From: Anisodus tanguticus
Taxonomy: Eukaryota > Streptophyta > Magnoliopsida > Solanales > Solanaceae
Direction: 5' to 3'
DNA: 64,000 nucleotides
Assembly: GCA_034509755.1 (NCBI GenBank)
Contig: CM067548.1
Coordinates: 14,770,018 to 14,834,017, forward strand
The notes under the pieces were generated by a model, which saw nothing but the letters and a program-made list of their open reading frames with translations, was not told where the DNA came from and ran no database searches. The first letter of the stretch is position 1. Each line of letters begins with the position of its first letter. A program made the translations under genes and the position numbers. Shown here one piece after another: positions 11,661 to 22,088 of this stretch.

Positions 11661-12640
11661 TCGAAGGAACTCTTGAAGAAATCTAAAGATGTGATTCTGG
11701 ATGATCTTGCACCCGTATTACCACCAAATAGAGCCTATAGATACCATCCGGAAGAGGATAAGGAGTTGCAAGAACAAATGAAAGAATTACTAGACAAAGG
11801 CTTTGTCCGAGAGAGCCTTAGTCCATGTGCGGTACCCGCCTTGTTGGTGCCAAAGAAAGATGGAACTTGGTGCTTGTATATGTCAATAACATCACCATGA
11901 AGTACAGGTTTCCTATGCCAAGATTGGATGATCTTTGGAATGAATTGAGTGGGGCCAAGTTGTTCTCCAAGATAGATTTGAGGAGTGGCTAGCATCAAAT
12001 GAGGATACGAGAGGAATGTGAATGTAAGAGGGCTTCCAAAACCAAGTATGGCTTGTACAAATGGCTTGTGATGCCATTCGGATTGTGGAATGCTCCTAGC
12101 TCTTTCATGAGGCTCATACATGAGATGCTACGACCATTCATGGGGTACATAGTATCATCCGAGGGCATTCATATGGATTCATCCAAGATGAAAACTATCA
12201 GGAGTTGGCCTGAGCCTACTAATGTAAGTGAGGTAAGACGTTTCCATGGTTTGGCTCGTTGTTTCATTCAAGACTGTTGTACCCTTGCTGCCCCTATCAC
12301 TGAACTAATTAGAAAGGGTGAGTTATAATGTTCCCAAGGAGCACAAAGAACTTTGGAAACCTTAGAGGGAAGGATATGTAAAGACCCGGCTCTAGACCTT
12401 GAGAAGCTATTTAAAATTGAGCGTGATGCTAGTGGAATTTGTGTTTGTGTCATCTTGATTCAAGAAAAAAGATCCATTGCTTTCTCTAGTGGAAAATTGG
12501 GTGGTGCACGACTCAATCATTCTACTATGACAAAGAATTTTGTATTGTGATATCCTTGGTCCCATATGGACATTATTTGAAGTCAAAACCCTTTGTCTTG
12601 TATTCGGATCATTTGGTTTGGCCATACATAGATGATGAGA
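11661..12640 (+). pseudogene. G2 RT and RNase H remnant lacking catalytic YxDD and integrase
   Basis: RT begins with 'LAPVLPPNRAYRYHPEE' and 'PCAVPALLVPKKDGTW', continues after a frame change with 'YRFPMPRLDDL', 'GAKLFSKIDLRSG' and 'FGLWNAPSSFMRL', then jumps from 'LRPFMG' straight to 'YIVSSEGIHMD'. The segment between, which normally holds the catalytic (Y/F)xDD box, has been deleted in frame at about 12141-12146. RNase H text follows at 12395-12640 ('ERDASGICVCVIL', 'KPFVLYSDH') and is cut off within a few codons of the polypurine tract. All integrase sequence is missing. Such a protein could not polymerise DNA. Confidence 0.85.
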
Positions 12641-12660
12641 ATTTGAGGGTAAATTCTATT

Positions 12661-12674
12661 AAAGAAGGGGAGTA
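12661..12674 (+). other. G2 polypurine tract
   Basis: AAAGAAGGGGAG lies directly before the 3' LTR start TGATGTAAAC. The same arrangement (AAGAAGGGGAG then TGATGTAAAT) is found on the minus strand in G3 near 41853. Confidence 0.75.
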
Positions 12675-13906
12675 TGATGTAAACAAGACTGTGAGCTTAA
12701 GTATCCAACATGAGCCACGAGGTGATTTTCTAGGGGTGTCGAAGATTGCCAATCGTCCTATGGTGATATGCTTAATGTGGAATGGAGTGTGGGGTGGAGT
12801 TGAATAAAAGACTTGATGATACAAGAAGTGCAATTAATTTTTTCCTTTTATGTAGGTCTTGGCCGAGACCATCTTTTAGCTTGCTTTTAATTTCTAGCTT
12901 AATTACTAGGCCTTATAATAAAATAGGATGACTAAGCCGAGAACCATCTAGAAAGAGAAGCTTCCAATGTCTTCTAAGGAGGTAATTCATGAACTAGATA
13001 GTTCATGCACTTATCTACATGGGTGACACAAAAGGTTGGCCTAGAGAACATGAAGAGTTTAGCCTTTTCCCTTCTCCCAAATTGGTCGAACACCTTCCCC
13101 TTTCCCATTCGGCCGAGTGCCATGTTTGTGTCTTTCTTGTTTCCTCTTCTAGAAGATCTAGACTAGTATAAATATGAGATGTAATTGATGTAAAGGGACA
13201 TTGAAGTTTTATGAAATATATTTGAGTTTACTCAAACTTGCTAAATTTTCAACTTTTTTGTTGTTATCTTAGTCAGACCTTTTGTGGTCCAACCCTTAGT
13301 CCTTTTGTGGTCCAAACCCCGGTCCTTTTGTGGGCCACCCCTTGGTCCTTTTGTGGTCCAAACCCTCGGTATAAGTCTAGTTAGAACTTTTGTGATCTAA
13401 CTATAACCAAGCCAAGGTTCTATCCGGTTACTTGTTAGAAACACATTGAAAGTCTTCTCGGCCTACATTACCTTACCAACACATGAATTTGTTTATCAAT
13501 TTTGTGCCCCATCTTTATCCAAACTGCCTAAATTCTTTCACCTCAATACACTCCAACACTTCCCCCAACACATACCCAAAAGTTCATCATCCGACTCCTT
13601 CTACAAACACCCGAAACCCCCAACCAATTCCCCACCATCCCGATTGCACCCCTATTCTGCCAACCTTACATTTTGACCATTTCCGCCACCTTACCATCAC
13701 CCAACCACCAATATAACCTACAACGTTTCTAGTTTATCTCCTCCAAATGCCTTATCCCACACCCTCCAACTTTACCCACACCCCCCCACCAAACACACAT
13801 TGCCCGAAAACCCGCCAACCTCAAATTGACCCTCATTTTCGTATCCACCCCGTCCCAATCCAACTCCTATCCACCTAACCATACAATCCCCTCGTTATAT
13901 ACACCA
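12675..13906 (+). repeat. G2 3' LTR
   Basis: It runs from TGATGTAAACAAGACTG to TATATACACCA, about 1.23 kb. It contains a segment at 12970-13270 that the 5' LTR lacks, and four tandem versions of 'ggtccttttgtggtccaa' near 13274-13365. Much of it is rich in CA and CT on the plus strand, which gives long but meaningless open frames such as 13446-13716. Confidence 0.8.
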
Positions 13907-15915
13907 AGGTGACAAGTAGGTGTGTCACCTAATTGCAAAAAGAAAAGGCCACAATTTAAGATATAGGCAAGAGAAAGGTGGGTCAATTGACCCCTTTAAA
14001 GGGCTGATCACCTTCATTCTCTCTTCATCATTTTCAGAACTAAGAAAAGCTTAAGAGAATCCTAAGAAAAGTTAGGGAATATCCATACACTCAATACAGA
14101 CCCAAACCCTAAAGAACCCTCAAGAAATTCTCTTCATTTCTTCAATTCAAGTTGGAAAACGACCTCTAAGCTTGAAGAATCCATGTGAAGCAAACTGATT
14201 CTCCTCGAAAGGCAAGCTGCTGCCATTTCTTTCCTTGAAGATCTTGAATTAGGTAAGGAATATTCTCTTCTTCATGTAGTTGATCTTATTGGAGTTTTAA
14301 CTAGGTTGTGGAAGTAAGAATTTATAGAGAAATGATCTGAAAATCAGTTCTAGGTTGCTTCAGCTTGTAGGGCTGTTATGAAGTCTTTTCTTATTGTGTT
14401 GTGGCTCAAAATTAGTACGAATAACCTAAGCATGTGGTGGTTGCTACTATTTTGTTGTTAAAATATTGTACGTGTGGACTGATTTGGAGTGTTTGTGCGT
14501 GTGGACTGTTTGAGGTGTTCTTGGGATCTCTTTCGACTGGTCCTTGATATAGTAATTTGTATATGTTTTTGTTGATGTTGTTCTAGTTGTTTTTAGTGTT
14601 GGTTTGAATTGGAAGGAAGTGAAATATATAGGGGAAATACTACCCAATTTTCGGGAAATGAGCTATTAGCTTAGTAGTGTGTTTTAACTCTTTCCATGGT
14701 TAACCTTATCCCCATTGTCAATATTGTAGATTGAAAGGCTACGGGCGGTTTACGTTGAGTTGGTAAGTAAACGACAAAGGTATGTAAAGGCTATTCATTC
14801 TCTATTTTGGCATGACCTTAATTCAAAAATGATTTCTCAAAAAGAAGCGCTTTAAAGAAGAGTTTTTAGCGAAAAGCATTATATTCTATTCAAGTCCTTT
14901 CCTTTAGAGTAGTATTATGACTGTCCCTTATCGTGAGTACATTCTAGTGTATACTTATTCTTTGATAGTGAGAAAGAAGAGAATACATTTCAGTTCATAC
15001 ATATTTCTGGTTCAGTGAAAAAGAGGAGAATGCATTCATATGTTTATAGTGATACAACATATATGCATTACCGAGCCGCACACAGTCGGGTAGACACTTA
15101 CCAAGCCTACATGGTCGGCTAGACACTTACCGATCCTACATGGCTGGGTAGCCATTCGCGAGACCATGTTGTCAGGTAGTCACACACTTACCGAGCCTTG
15201 TATGCGGTCGAGTAACTATATATGTATTACATTGCATTAGTGTGTGAGTTGAGACAAGGGAAGGTAAGTACATATTCACATTATCACTGATTCTCAATAC
15301 TTTCAGTTATTACATATTTTAGTTTAGTTTCAGTTTTCAGTTATTCAATTACCTTACATGTTGGGTACATTATTTTGTACTGACGTCCCTTTGTTGGGGG
15401 GTGCTGCATTTCATGCCTGCATGTTCTGAGACCCCTGCAATAAGCGTCCGAGCATCATCTTGTTGGTAAGCTCTATTTCATTCGGAGTTACCAAGTTCAG
15501 AGTTTTATTGTATAGACAGTATGGGTAGGCCGAGGCCCTGTCCCGACCACGGTACAATTGTTAACCTTAGAGGCTTGTAGACATGTTTTGCTATTATACA
15601 TTTATCAGTTTTGAGGACTTTTCTGCCCTTGTATATGTCTTTTAGGTTGTATTATGATAACACTCATAGTGGCCTTGTCGACCTGTTTATGTATAGATAT
15701 TTTGGAGTTGTTTTCATTATAGTGTAGATGGTCATTGTTTACAGTTTCTCCTGAGTACGATCTTGTCAGGATACGTTGGTATTGTTTGAGTTTCAACTTA
15801 GCTTTATGGGCATAAGTATGCTTGATTGCATCCAGAACTCTGAATTATAGTTGGTACGCTCGGTGAAGTAAGACATCGGGTGTCGGTCTCGCCTCTCCAT
15901 AGCTGGGGCATGACA
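13907..15915 (+). repeat. solo gypsy LTR, second segment (after nested G2)
   Basis: Continuation of the LTR that began at 8823. Together the two parts are about 2.23 kb, close to the length of the G1 LTRs. It ends ...GGGGCATGACA and is followed by the target copy TGATC (15916-15920). It carries the shared LTR block TGACGTCCCTTTGTTGGGGG at 15381 and a minisatellite at 15064-15212. No gag or pol belongs to it, so it is a solo LTR made by recombination between two LTRs. Confidence 0.82.
15064..15212 (+). repeat. minisatellite inside the solo LTR
   Basis: Four to five degenerate units of about 35 bp built on 'taccgagcc..acatggtcgggtagacact'. They lie about 0.7-0.85 kb from the LTR 3' end, the same relative place as unrelated-sequence minisatellites in the other large gypsy LTRs here. 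Confidence 0.7.
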
Positions 15916-15920
15916 TGATC

Positions 15921-17623
15921 CTTCAAGTTTGGAGGAATTTTACTACTCACCCTCGAACTGCATTCCTCAGTAAGTGCTACAGTCTCGAATTCTGTCAAGT
16001 TCCTTTTGTTCGCAACAACATCTTTGGTGTACTTAACATATTTTGGAATCTTCTACAAAAGTTCCACCAAATGTATGTTGATATGTACCTATTTCAGAAT
16101 CTCAAGAAACCTCTTATAGGTTATCTGCTTTTAAAATCGTTATGGAAAGGGTGGTGGTGGCTCAGTAGCCATAACTTTTGGCTAAGTCGGGACTTTCTTA
16201 ACATTTTTCTATTTATCTTTCGCCCTTTGGGCAGGAACAAGCTCAGCATCTACCTTCTTGCTCTTTTATGGAACTTCATCTAGCTCTCTTCCACTCCTCA
16301 AAGTAACAACCTTAACAAATCCTTTTGGATTCTTTTCAGTATTGCACGGAGGAACGCCTTGTCGCTTGACAGTTTGAGAAACCGCAATCTGCCCTACTTG
16401 ACGTTCCAACTCATGAATGCATTTTTGTATTTCATTCATCATCTACTGCTGCTGAATCATCCATTGCTTCATCATCTCTTCCATAGAATTTCTTGCATGT
16501 TGAGCTTGAAGTTGCTAAAAATTATTATGTAGCCGTTGATTATTATAATTACCACCTCAAGATAAATTTGGATGATTCTTGTAATTTGGATTATAGGTGT
16601 TCCTGAACTGATTTCCCTGATTTCCAAAATCACGATTTTGTTGCCCCACATAGTAAATAGATTCTTAATTATACGGACAATTCACATAAGCATGATCATC
16701 ACGATAACACTCACATTCTGTCCGAACCTACTGCACTTGTGTACTTCATTATCATTTGGAGCTTTATCCAACCCGTTAATGGCATGGACAATTTTGCCAA
16801 TATCTGCTCGAAGAGGTGTAACATCGTCCACCTGATGTACCCCAATAGTTTTCTGTGTGATTCTTGAGCGACTTATTTTGGAGTAATCTTGACTACCCAA
16901 AGACATCATATGTTTTGAACAAAATCTGGCCCTGATCAGTAGCATCCAATAATACTTTAGAGTCATGTCGTAGCCCTTCAATGAAAATATGCCCAATGAC
17001 CTTCTTAGGCTGCATATGATGTGGACAATCTCTCAAGTAGCCTTTGTACCTTTCCCATGCTTGCGACAATGTTTCACCCTCTTTCTGAGTAAAGCTAGCA
17101 ATTCTCTCTCTACAATATTTTGTTTTCTTGGAAGGAAAAAATTTGCCAATGAACCTGGTAGATAAAATATACCAAGAACTGATGAAACCGGCCGACTCAT
17201 TTGCTACCATTCCCTTGCTTTATTGGTCAATGAGAAAGGAAATAACGCCAACTTCACATATTTTTCTGAGATGTTCTGATAGTGAAAATTCTCGCTTAGC
17301 TTGATGAATGTAATCAATTACTTATGTTGGTCTTCATGAGGTTTACCCATATACTAACACCTCTTCTACACCAGTCGCATTGTTCCTTCTTTTATCTCAA
17401 AATTCCCTGTGATATTAGGCTGAACAATAGCCTTTGATGCATTCTTTAGGCTGGGCCTAGCGAAGTTTAACATAGGAACTCATTCTTGTACCATCTCTAC
17501 TACTGCAATTTTCTTATTCTCAACTGGATCACAAGAAAGGTCGTCTGTGGCTAGCTTGTCTAGCTTATGAAAATTTCTCTTACTCTCTGGATCTAGGATT
17601 TCCAAAGGTTTTCCTTAACTCAT
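15921..17623 (-). pseudogene. Athila-type gag and gag-protease linker remnant
   Basis: Read from an ATG at 17623 ('GKPLEILDPES', then 'VPMLNFARPSLKNA'), it gives gag text with the capsid-like block at 16893-17210 ('FIGKFFPSKKTKYCRERI', 'ETLSQAWERYKGYLRDCPHH'). Next come a degenerate Q/N-rich part at 16400-16700, the linker 'VVTLRSGRELDEVP' near 16270-16310, a proline run 'ATEPPPPFP' near 16140-16170, and 'LTEFETVALTEECSS' at 15950-15998. It stops at 'PPNLKD', where the solo LTR was inserted; the next residues, PGSFT, are at 8822. Domain order and motifs are those of Athila. Several stops (for example the third codon) show it is dead. Confidence 0.87.
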
Positions 17624-17737
17624 AGTACTTAGCATAAACTATAGTAGTTACCTAAGATGCATAACACGAATCAAAGAAACAGAGTAAAAACTTGAATAAA
17701 AAAAAATTAAACTAGAAAAATTGTAAATTTTTGCAAG

Positions 17738-17755
17738 TCCCCGGCAACGGCGCCA
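17738..17755 (-). other. Athila primer-binding site
   Basis: The minus strand reads TGGCGCCGTTGCCGGGGA, the well-known primer-binding site found in Athila and Tat elements and usually assigned to tRNA-Asp. It lies a few bases inside the LTR end at 17762. Confidence 0.85.
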
Positions 17756-17761
17756 AAAACT

Positions 17762-19129
17762 TGTTGCTCCCAAATGCACACACAAGTATACGCGGTCGAA
17801 AAGTAATATAGGATTAAAGTCCAGATATCATACCCACAGGGACTTATACTTTCTACTGTTTACCAATCTAAATTTAGTTGTACTATTCAAACGAATAACA
17901 ATATTGGAGTTTGTTTTTACTAAACTATTGATTGAAAGAAAATAATAAAAAACAATAATTCGAACGAGCTAGAGCTGGGTCTTATCAGATGAGAAAAAGT
18001 TCCAAGGTTATGGCGATTAACACTTCAATTGATCCTTCAAACCATTTTATCTATCGATTTCCTGGATTACTAATTGACGGGTTAATATTTACTGTATGAG
18101 TATCTTCCGAGTTTCTCACAAGTCTATTCAAGCTATTCTAACGCCTACTTTCCTATGGTCATCAGAAAATAGCAAGACCGTATTTACGTCCCGTATTCAA
18201 CTTAGCGAGTCTAAAGGGTATATTCTATCCTCAGTAGCGAAATGATCACTTTCAAATGGGTCAAGAACAAGCTCTACTTATTCTTATTACGCACATAATT
18301 TCCTTTCCCAAGTTCAATTAACACGCCACAAATAGTGTTCAACTATTGGTCCAATAATTAAATAATTAAACACAAGAATAAGTAAGCAATCCATAGCAGA
18401 AATTCAATAGATAAAAATGATTGTCAAACTACAACTTTTATGTCTTTGCCAAAACTTGAAATTAAAGTGTTTAGCCACTCATGTTCATACAACAAATCAA
18501 CATAATGTTTTGACACATAAATTCAACTAAAAGAATAGAAGAAGAGTTAAACCGATAATGAAATCTCTCTCCCAAGTAGTAAACGTGTTCTTCGTCTTTG
18601 AAATAAGTCTCATCCGTCATTCACACATTTAAAACTCGTATTTATAGGTTAGGCCTAAGTCTCCAAATATTATACCAAATTTCATGCCAAATAGGACAAC
18701 TTATCACCGACGTGCGGCATCCTTGCGATGCATGGGTGCCGCATATGAAAGAATTTTTTTGAGAACTCAGGTTTTCATGCGGCAACCTTGCGACGCAAGG
18801 GTGACGTGGTAGCTTCAATGACTTTTTCTTTTTCTAAGTATGTGTGATGCTGCGGTGACACAAACTCCTCGTGGTCACTTCTCTTCGCTTCTTTTTCATG
18901 GGCAATTCTTTTAAATCTTCACCAAAAAGTTTATAATTCATTCATCCTTCCTCATGGTACCTAAACAACAAAATTACAGCAACATAAGCTCAAACATAAT
19001 AATTTCAACGTAAAGGTTCGATTAAAGTACTAAGAAATAGAGGAGAAATGAAGCAAAATATGAATATTTATGCCAATATCACGTGTATATTACGCACTTT
19101 ATCTTGTTAAGCCAAATGATATTTTCACA
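17762..19129 (-). repeat. Athila 5' LTR
   Basis: On the plus strand it starts TGTTGCTCCCAAATGC next to the primer-binding site and ends near ...ATATTTTCACA. The outer end is inferred from the TG/CA rule only, because the partner LTR is not in the window. It includes two GC-rich inverted motifs of the type TGCGGCA..CTTGCG at 18712-18745 and 18776-18815. The inferred length of about 1.37 kb is ordinary for the group. Confidence 0.65.
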
Positions 19130-19590
19130 TAAGTTTGGTTAATAATCAGATGCCTTTATTTAAGTAATTTTGATCAGGTTGAGATGTCTATATGAAATCT
19201 TACGTAATTGAGGGATAGAAAACAAATCACATTCTAATATGAGTTTCTATTTGACCGTTAGACCTTTAAGTTATTACAAATACAAAATAATAATTTTCTT
19301 CGATGTCAATTGTCCATATGAATCAATATTTAGTAATAGTTAAACTACAATATTTAAATATATTAACTAGATTAGTCATTTGGATTTCAAGTGAATTATT
19401 ATTTGAACTTAAGGAAATATTAAAATACTGATTTGAATGTATATTTCAATTGAAATTCCCGTTTCTACAAAATTTCTTCAACTTCCACAAAAAACTATCA
19501 AAGTCAAGTTCATGTTAATTTAAACAAAAGTACTTCAACTTCTTTTCTTCAATTTTAACTCAAACTCTGTCCAAACACCTATGATGATTT
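19130..19590. other. unassigned AT-rich stretch
   Basis: No coding signal, terminal repeats or recognisable element. Its last five bases GATTT form one copy of the target duplication of the following solo LTR. Confidence 0.6.
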
Positions 19591-20518
19591 TGTTGGAAAT
19601 TTACTAAATGTGAAATTAAGTATATCCCATTAATTTATGACTCGAATAATTGGGCCCGCACGTCAAAAACGTCATTTCCACACACGTGCACACGTAGTGC
19701 CAAGTATCGCAAATTTCATTAGTGAAAGAGATATTGGTACGTATGTAATACGTTTGAGACATAGAATTATGGACGGTTATTGGCCAAATGACAGAATATT
19801 CCACGTTGGTAAAAGAAGGAAGAAGTGTAAGATGAAACGACTCAAAAATCGCCGTTGCGCCCTTCACGGCTCCGCGGCGCCACACCGTCGGAGCCGCGGC
19901 GCTAATTGGCTGGGCAGTTACTGGAGCCACGACGCTAATTCACAGAGCCGCAGCGCTTCGGAGGCAGAATGCTGTGACGGAACGTTGGAAAAATCTGACC
20001 TTTGGGCTGGTTTTGGAGCATTGATTCTCCATTACTTGCCACATGAATTCAGCCATTATTTGGCTGAATGTAACCCCTCAATCAAGTGCCATTACATGGA
20101 TATTGAAGGCCATTAGTTGGCTAGTTGAGGGGTCTTCTACTTACACTATAAATTGAGGCCTTTGGCTCAATTGAAATACTACTCAATACTTAGAAAACAC
20201 TCCAGAATTTTCAGAGTTCATACTCTTCCTCTCTAGCAAAGTTACTATACTCAAAGTTCTTCAAGAGTAACACTTGAGTTTACTTTGCTCACTTGTTAAA
20301 GTTGTTGTTGTATCTTGGGAGACTATTGCTCAACACCGTAAAAGGAGATATACAAGGCAATCTTGTCTTAATGACAGAGTGCCATCACTCGACTCAGCAA
20401 ATCACACAAGCAGTTTGTAAGGTTTTGATTTCCAGTTCTATTTTAATAGTTTGTTTATCCTTTCTACTATTGTAATAGTTACTTACTTCCCGTTCCCTAC
20501 AACAATTGTATCCCAACA
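19591..20518 (+). repeat. solo Ty1/copia LTR with GATTT target duplication
   Basis: It starts TGTTGGAAATTTAC and ends ATTGTATCCCAACA, with GATTT on both sides (19586-19590 and 20519-20523). The 3' half (from about 20160) aligns with the LTRs of the copia element at 30723-35383: 'tataaattgaggcc', 'cacttgagttt..tttgctca', 'cttgggagac', 'aatcttgtcttaa', 'gacagagtgc'. The U3 half is different and includes a GC-rich patch at 19845-19950 with the inverted pair GGCTCCGCGGCG and GGAGCCGCGGCG. A TATA-like box is at about 20150. The 159-codon open frame across it is not a gene. Confidence 0.9.
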
Positions 20519-20711
20519 GATTTTACTTTCACAACTATTTTACTTCGGCAAGTTCTTTTCCGAAAATAATATTTTAGCCGTGCAAAATTCAAATAATGAT
20601 TTGAAGAACAACTGATTCTTTCATTTCTTCCTTGTGATAGTTTGTACAAAGATACTCCCGAGAAAGACATTATATGAACTAGATTAAAAGGGTCAATCAT
20701 CCTAAATTAGG

Positions 20712-20914
20712 AATTTCATATGTGACGACAGGTCGTACTAAAACAAAAAATCTTTTCTTACTAGGTGTAATCTGTTGGACATAGATCCAATTTTTAACTT
20801 TTTTGGATTCCTTGGAATTTCTTTTTCCTGTTCCTGATGGTATCAAAACGCCGGTATGTCAAGATATCTTATCTGTCTCGCCAGGAAAATGTATATCTCC
20901 AGAATAACTCCCAT
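20712..20914 (-). pseudogene. rpoC2: plastid rpoC2 fragment in nuclear DNA (NUPT)
   Basis: The minus strand encodes text I recognise from the plastid RNA polymerase beta'' subunit: 'HFPGETDKIS', then after one stop 'TGVLIPSGTGK', 'NWIYVQQITPSKKRF' and 'FVLVRPVVTYEI'. Only about 65 codons are present and the match ends abruptly on both sides, inside transposon-rich nuclear sequence. One TGA codon interrupts it. This fits a small nuclear insertion of plastid DNA that has begun to decay. The gene would be functional only in the chloroplast genome. Confidence 0.8.
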
Positions 20915-20930
20915 GACAAAGTTTCTTTGT

Positions 20931-22083
20931 TAATATAGCGAATATATAGGGTGTAGAATGTGAAATCATTTAAGATCATAAATCTACTATAATTATACAA
21001 CACTAAATATTATAAAATATATGAAGAATATTTTATAATATTCGCTAATAGTTAACTTTCATGAGGATTAACATACGTTTCATTTACTTTTCACATGATT
21101 GGAATCCCAAATTTACCCATTGGTGGTGAAGTGCCCTATCATGAGCAAACCTCACTCCTCTCCAAAATGTATGTCTTCGTTTGCCTCAAACTCCACATAA
21201 TAATAACAAACTATAGCAATATAGACATTTATCCCATCCATCCACCAAGAAAAACACATGCCTTACACTAAAAGTCCACGCGCTTCGCTCAATCTCTTTC
21301 CCCAGATTTTTTTCTTTCCTTCTCCTTCGACCGGATTTCTATTCAGTTTATCAACTTTACCGGGCGAACGCAATTTGACGGTAATCTTAACTTTTCCTCA
21401 ATTTAAAACGCCACTAAGACTTGAGTAAAATTCTTGTCACTTTATGCCGATAACGGCCACATGTTAGGATAAATTTTTTGAATATATAAAAGATTAAAAA
21501 AAAGAAGCAACTAATCAAAAACTTAAGTATATATATTAATTTTTAGTTCCAATAAATTAAGGACTGAAAGAGGATAATATCTTTTTTTCTAATCATATGA
21601 TACAAATGAGACAAAACAAAGGTTTTAGCTTTTATTAGTCTCCAAAAGTATACTTTTGGACTTTATTAGGTGGTTCATCTTTTCGTGAAGACCACAGTCA
21701 ATTAAAAGAAGTAGAAGACCAATTCAAAATGCTCTAATTAATGTTTTGTGCTTTTCTACTAGAGGGTTTCTCTTTCTCTGATTTTTTTTTTGGATCTTAT
21801 CCAACTCTATCCTTTCTTTTAGTGAAACCACGAAGTATAGCTTCACCATTATCATTAGAGAGGATTACAACAAGATTTATTTGAAGTTGATGACCTACAT
21901 GAAGACAAATACTGAACACGAAGCTAACATGCTCTCAGAAATAATTTAAAACCTTAGACCCAATTATGCTCGAAGCTATTACACGTCCGGCCGTTTGAGT
22001 TTAACTCAATCAGCTTATATTCGAGAAAATTGTTTTTCTCCAAGTCTTGTTTTTTTTTTAATGGCATTCCTATTTTCTTATTT
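20931..22083. other. unassigned stretch between two solo LTRs
   Basis: AT-rich, with no convincing coding region. Positions 21260-21420 are CT-rich and look a little like a plant 5' leader followed by a possible splice donor (GACGGTAATC), but no protein follows. I assign nothing. Confidence 0.5.
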
Positions 22084-22088
22084 GATCT

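Larger units (their letters stand above)
9048..13906 (+). mobile_element. Ty3/gypsy element G2, nested in solo LTR
   Basis: A plus-strand LTR retrotransposon of about 4.9 kb with both LTRs, a primer-binding site, gag, protease, RT and RNase H pieces and a polypurine tract. Integrase is absent. Both LTRs start TGATGTAAA and end ATATACAYCA. Flanks are ATGTG (9043-9047) and AGGTG (13907-13911), a degenerate 5-bp target duplication. The element is inside a solo LTR, which is itself inside Athila, so it is the youngest of the three. Pol is disabled by deletions and it could only have moved in trans. Confidence 0.85.

Noticed and set aside
19637..20116. 159-codon open frame on plus
   Set aside because: It lies wholly inside a solo copia LTR with a perfect GATTT duplication, has no known motif and no related reading in the other LTRs of the family.
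21260..21420. Possible 5' leader of a host gene
   Set aside because: CT-rich with one donor-like site but no start codon followed by a protein-like frame, and no supporting exon downstream.
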